Source: GCA-2862585 sp965661345 (GTDB lineage: Bacteria; Bacteroidota; Bacteroidia; Flavobacteriales; UBA7312). From it: a DNA stretch of 15,042 nt. The stretch spans positions 1-15,042 of the forward strand of contig CBFIDK010000022.1 of assembly GCA_965661345.1 (NCBI GenBank), read 5' to 3'. The notes beneath the pieces are model-generated. The model made no database searches and was not told the DNA's origin. It saw nothing but the letters and a program-made list of their open reading frames with translations. Below, piece after piece: positions 14,365 to 15,042 of the stretch. The position numbers and the translations under genes were made by a program. Positions within the stretch are counted from its first letter, which is position 1. Each line of letters opens with the position of its first letter.

Positions 14365-15042
14365 TGGGTTTTCTAGAATTTAACATACTTGATATTGTCG
14401 ACATCCTTTTAGTTGCAATACTTTTATATCAATTGTACAAACTTATAAAAGGTACTGTAGCCATAAAGATTTTTATTGGTATTGCCGCTATATACCTCCT
14501 TTGGAAACTGGTAGAGGCTTTACAAATGGATTTACTCAGCGAAATTCTTGGACAGTTTATCGGTGTTGGTGTCTTAGCTGTCATTATTGTATTTCAACAA
14601 GAGGTTAGGCGTTTTCTTCTGATGATTGGAAATACAAAGTTTTTCTCCAAAGACGGCGTGTTAAAATTCAATTGGATACACGATGAAACTGGTGCTGAAG
14701 TTAATGTATCAGCCATTACGGATGCTTGTGAAAAAATGGCAAATACAAAAACTGGTGCTATCATAGTGGTTACTAGAGAAAATGGACTTCCAAACTATAT
14801 CGAAACAGGTGAAAGCATAAACTCAAAAACATCTAGCATTCTTTTACAAAGTATATTCTTTAAGAACAGTCCTTTGCATGATGGCGCAGTGATTATTACT
14901 GGGGATACCGTCAAAGCGGCAAGATGTGTACTTCCAACTATTGAAAATGATAACTTTCCGTCCAATTTGGGTATGCGCCACAGAGCTGCTGCTGGTATTT
15001 CAGAAAATACAGACTGTATAGCTATCATCGTTTCTGAAGAAA
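14364..15042 (+). CDS. cdaA: Diadenylate cyclase CdaA, C-terminus cut by window edge
   Basis: The plus strand is open from the ATG at 14364 to the right edge, 226 complete codons of a family that usually has about 260. CdaA makes the second messenger cyclic di-AMP from two ATP at the membrane, affecting potassium and cell-wall homeostasis. Three hydrophobic helices lie near residues 10-27, 33-51 and 60-77, followed by FQQEVRRFL and a DisA_N (DAC) domain from about 110. The catalytic motifs are LHDGA (171-175) and RHR (205-207) in LGMRHRAA. Translation is coupled to folP through TAATG. In Firmicutes cdaA is followed by cdaR/glmM; what follows here is outside the window. Confidence 0.95.
   Translation, partial: MGFLEFNILDIVDILLVAILLYQLYKLIKGTVAIKIFIGIAAIYLLWKLVEALQMDLLSEILGQFIGVGVLAVIIVFQQEVRRFLLMIGNTKFFSKDGVLKFNWIHDETGAEVNVSAITDACEKMANTKTGAIIVVTRENGLPNYIETGESINSKTSSILLQSIFFKNSPLHDGAVIITGDTVKAARCVLPTIENDNFPSNLGMRHRAAAGISENTDCIAIIVSEE

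Overview
The window looks like chromosomal DNA from a member of the Bacteroidota, most likely a Flavobacteriales-type marine or aquatic bacterium. The evidence is low GC, genes without Shine-Dalgarno sequences, promoters matching the Bacteroidota consensus (TTTG, about 20 bases, TAnnTTTG), and the pairing of folP-cdaA divergent from DUF1599-DoxX(BT_3928-like)-tpiA. Species cannot be assigned from sequence alone. I see no insertion sequence, phage gene, CRISPR array or rRNA. The region is mainly housekeeping genes plus a few poorly understood envelope proteins.

Left part (1-3746, all minus strand). A partial secreted MORN/YwqK-like repeat protein runs off the left edge. Next is a secreted protein that joins an NTF2-like domain to two retropepsin-like aspartic protease lobes. 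Then comes a membrane cytochrome b561-type protein lying 18 bases downstream of lysA (diaminopimelate decarboxylase), probably in one transcript. lysA has a textbook Bacteroidota promoter at 3872-3903.

Middle (3918-13481, minus strand). Seven genes are packed with gaps of 1-2 bases, a 1-base overlap, or 27 bases at most: DUF1599 protein, DoxX/BT_3928-like membrane protein, DppB-like ABC permease, tpiA, prmA, a 1475-residue signal-peptide protein of unknown function, and plsY. This is very probably one operon of about 9.4 kb. After plsY come a tRNA-Arg(ACG) with its own promoter and a strong hairpin terminator. The operon mixes glycolysis (TpiA), ribosomal protein modification (PrmA), phospholipid synthesis (PlsY) and envelope functions (permease, DoxX protein, giant exported protein).

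Right part (13504-15042, plus strand). folP (dihydropteroate synthase) and cdaA (diadenylate cyclase, cut by the right edge) are translationally coupled through a TAATG junction. folP starts only 22 bases from the divergent DUF1599 start, so the promoters of the two operons must lie inside the opposing coding sequences.

The best candidates for something undescribed are the giant repeat-containing exported protein at 4730-9157, the NTF2/tandem retropepsin fusion, the solitary ABC permease, and an unusual substrate-loop sequence in FolP. I do not see a complete novel multi-gene system.
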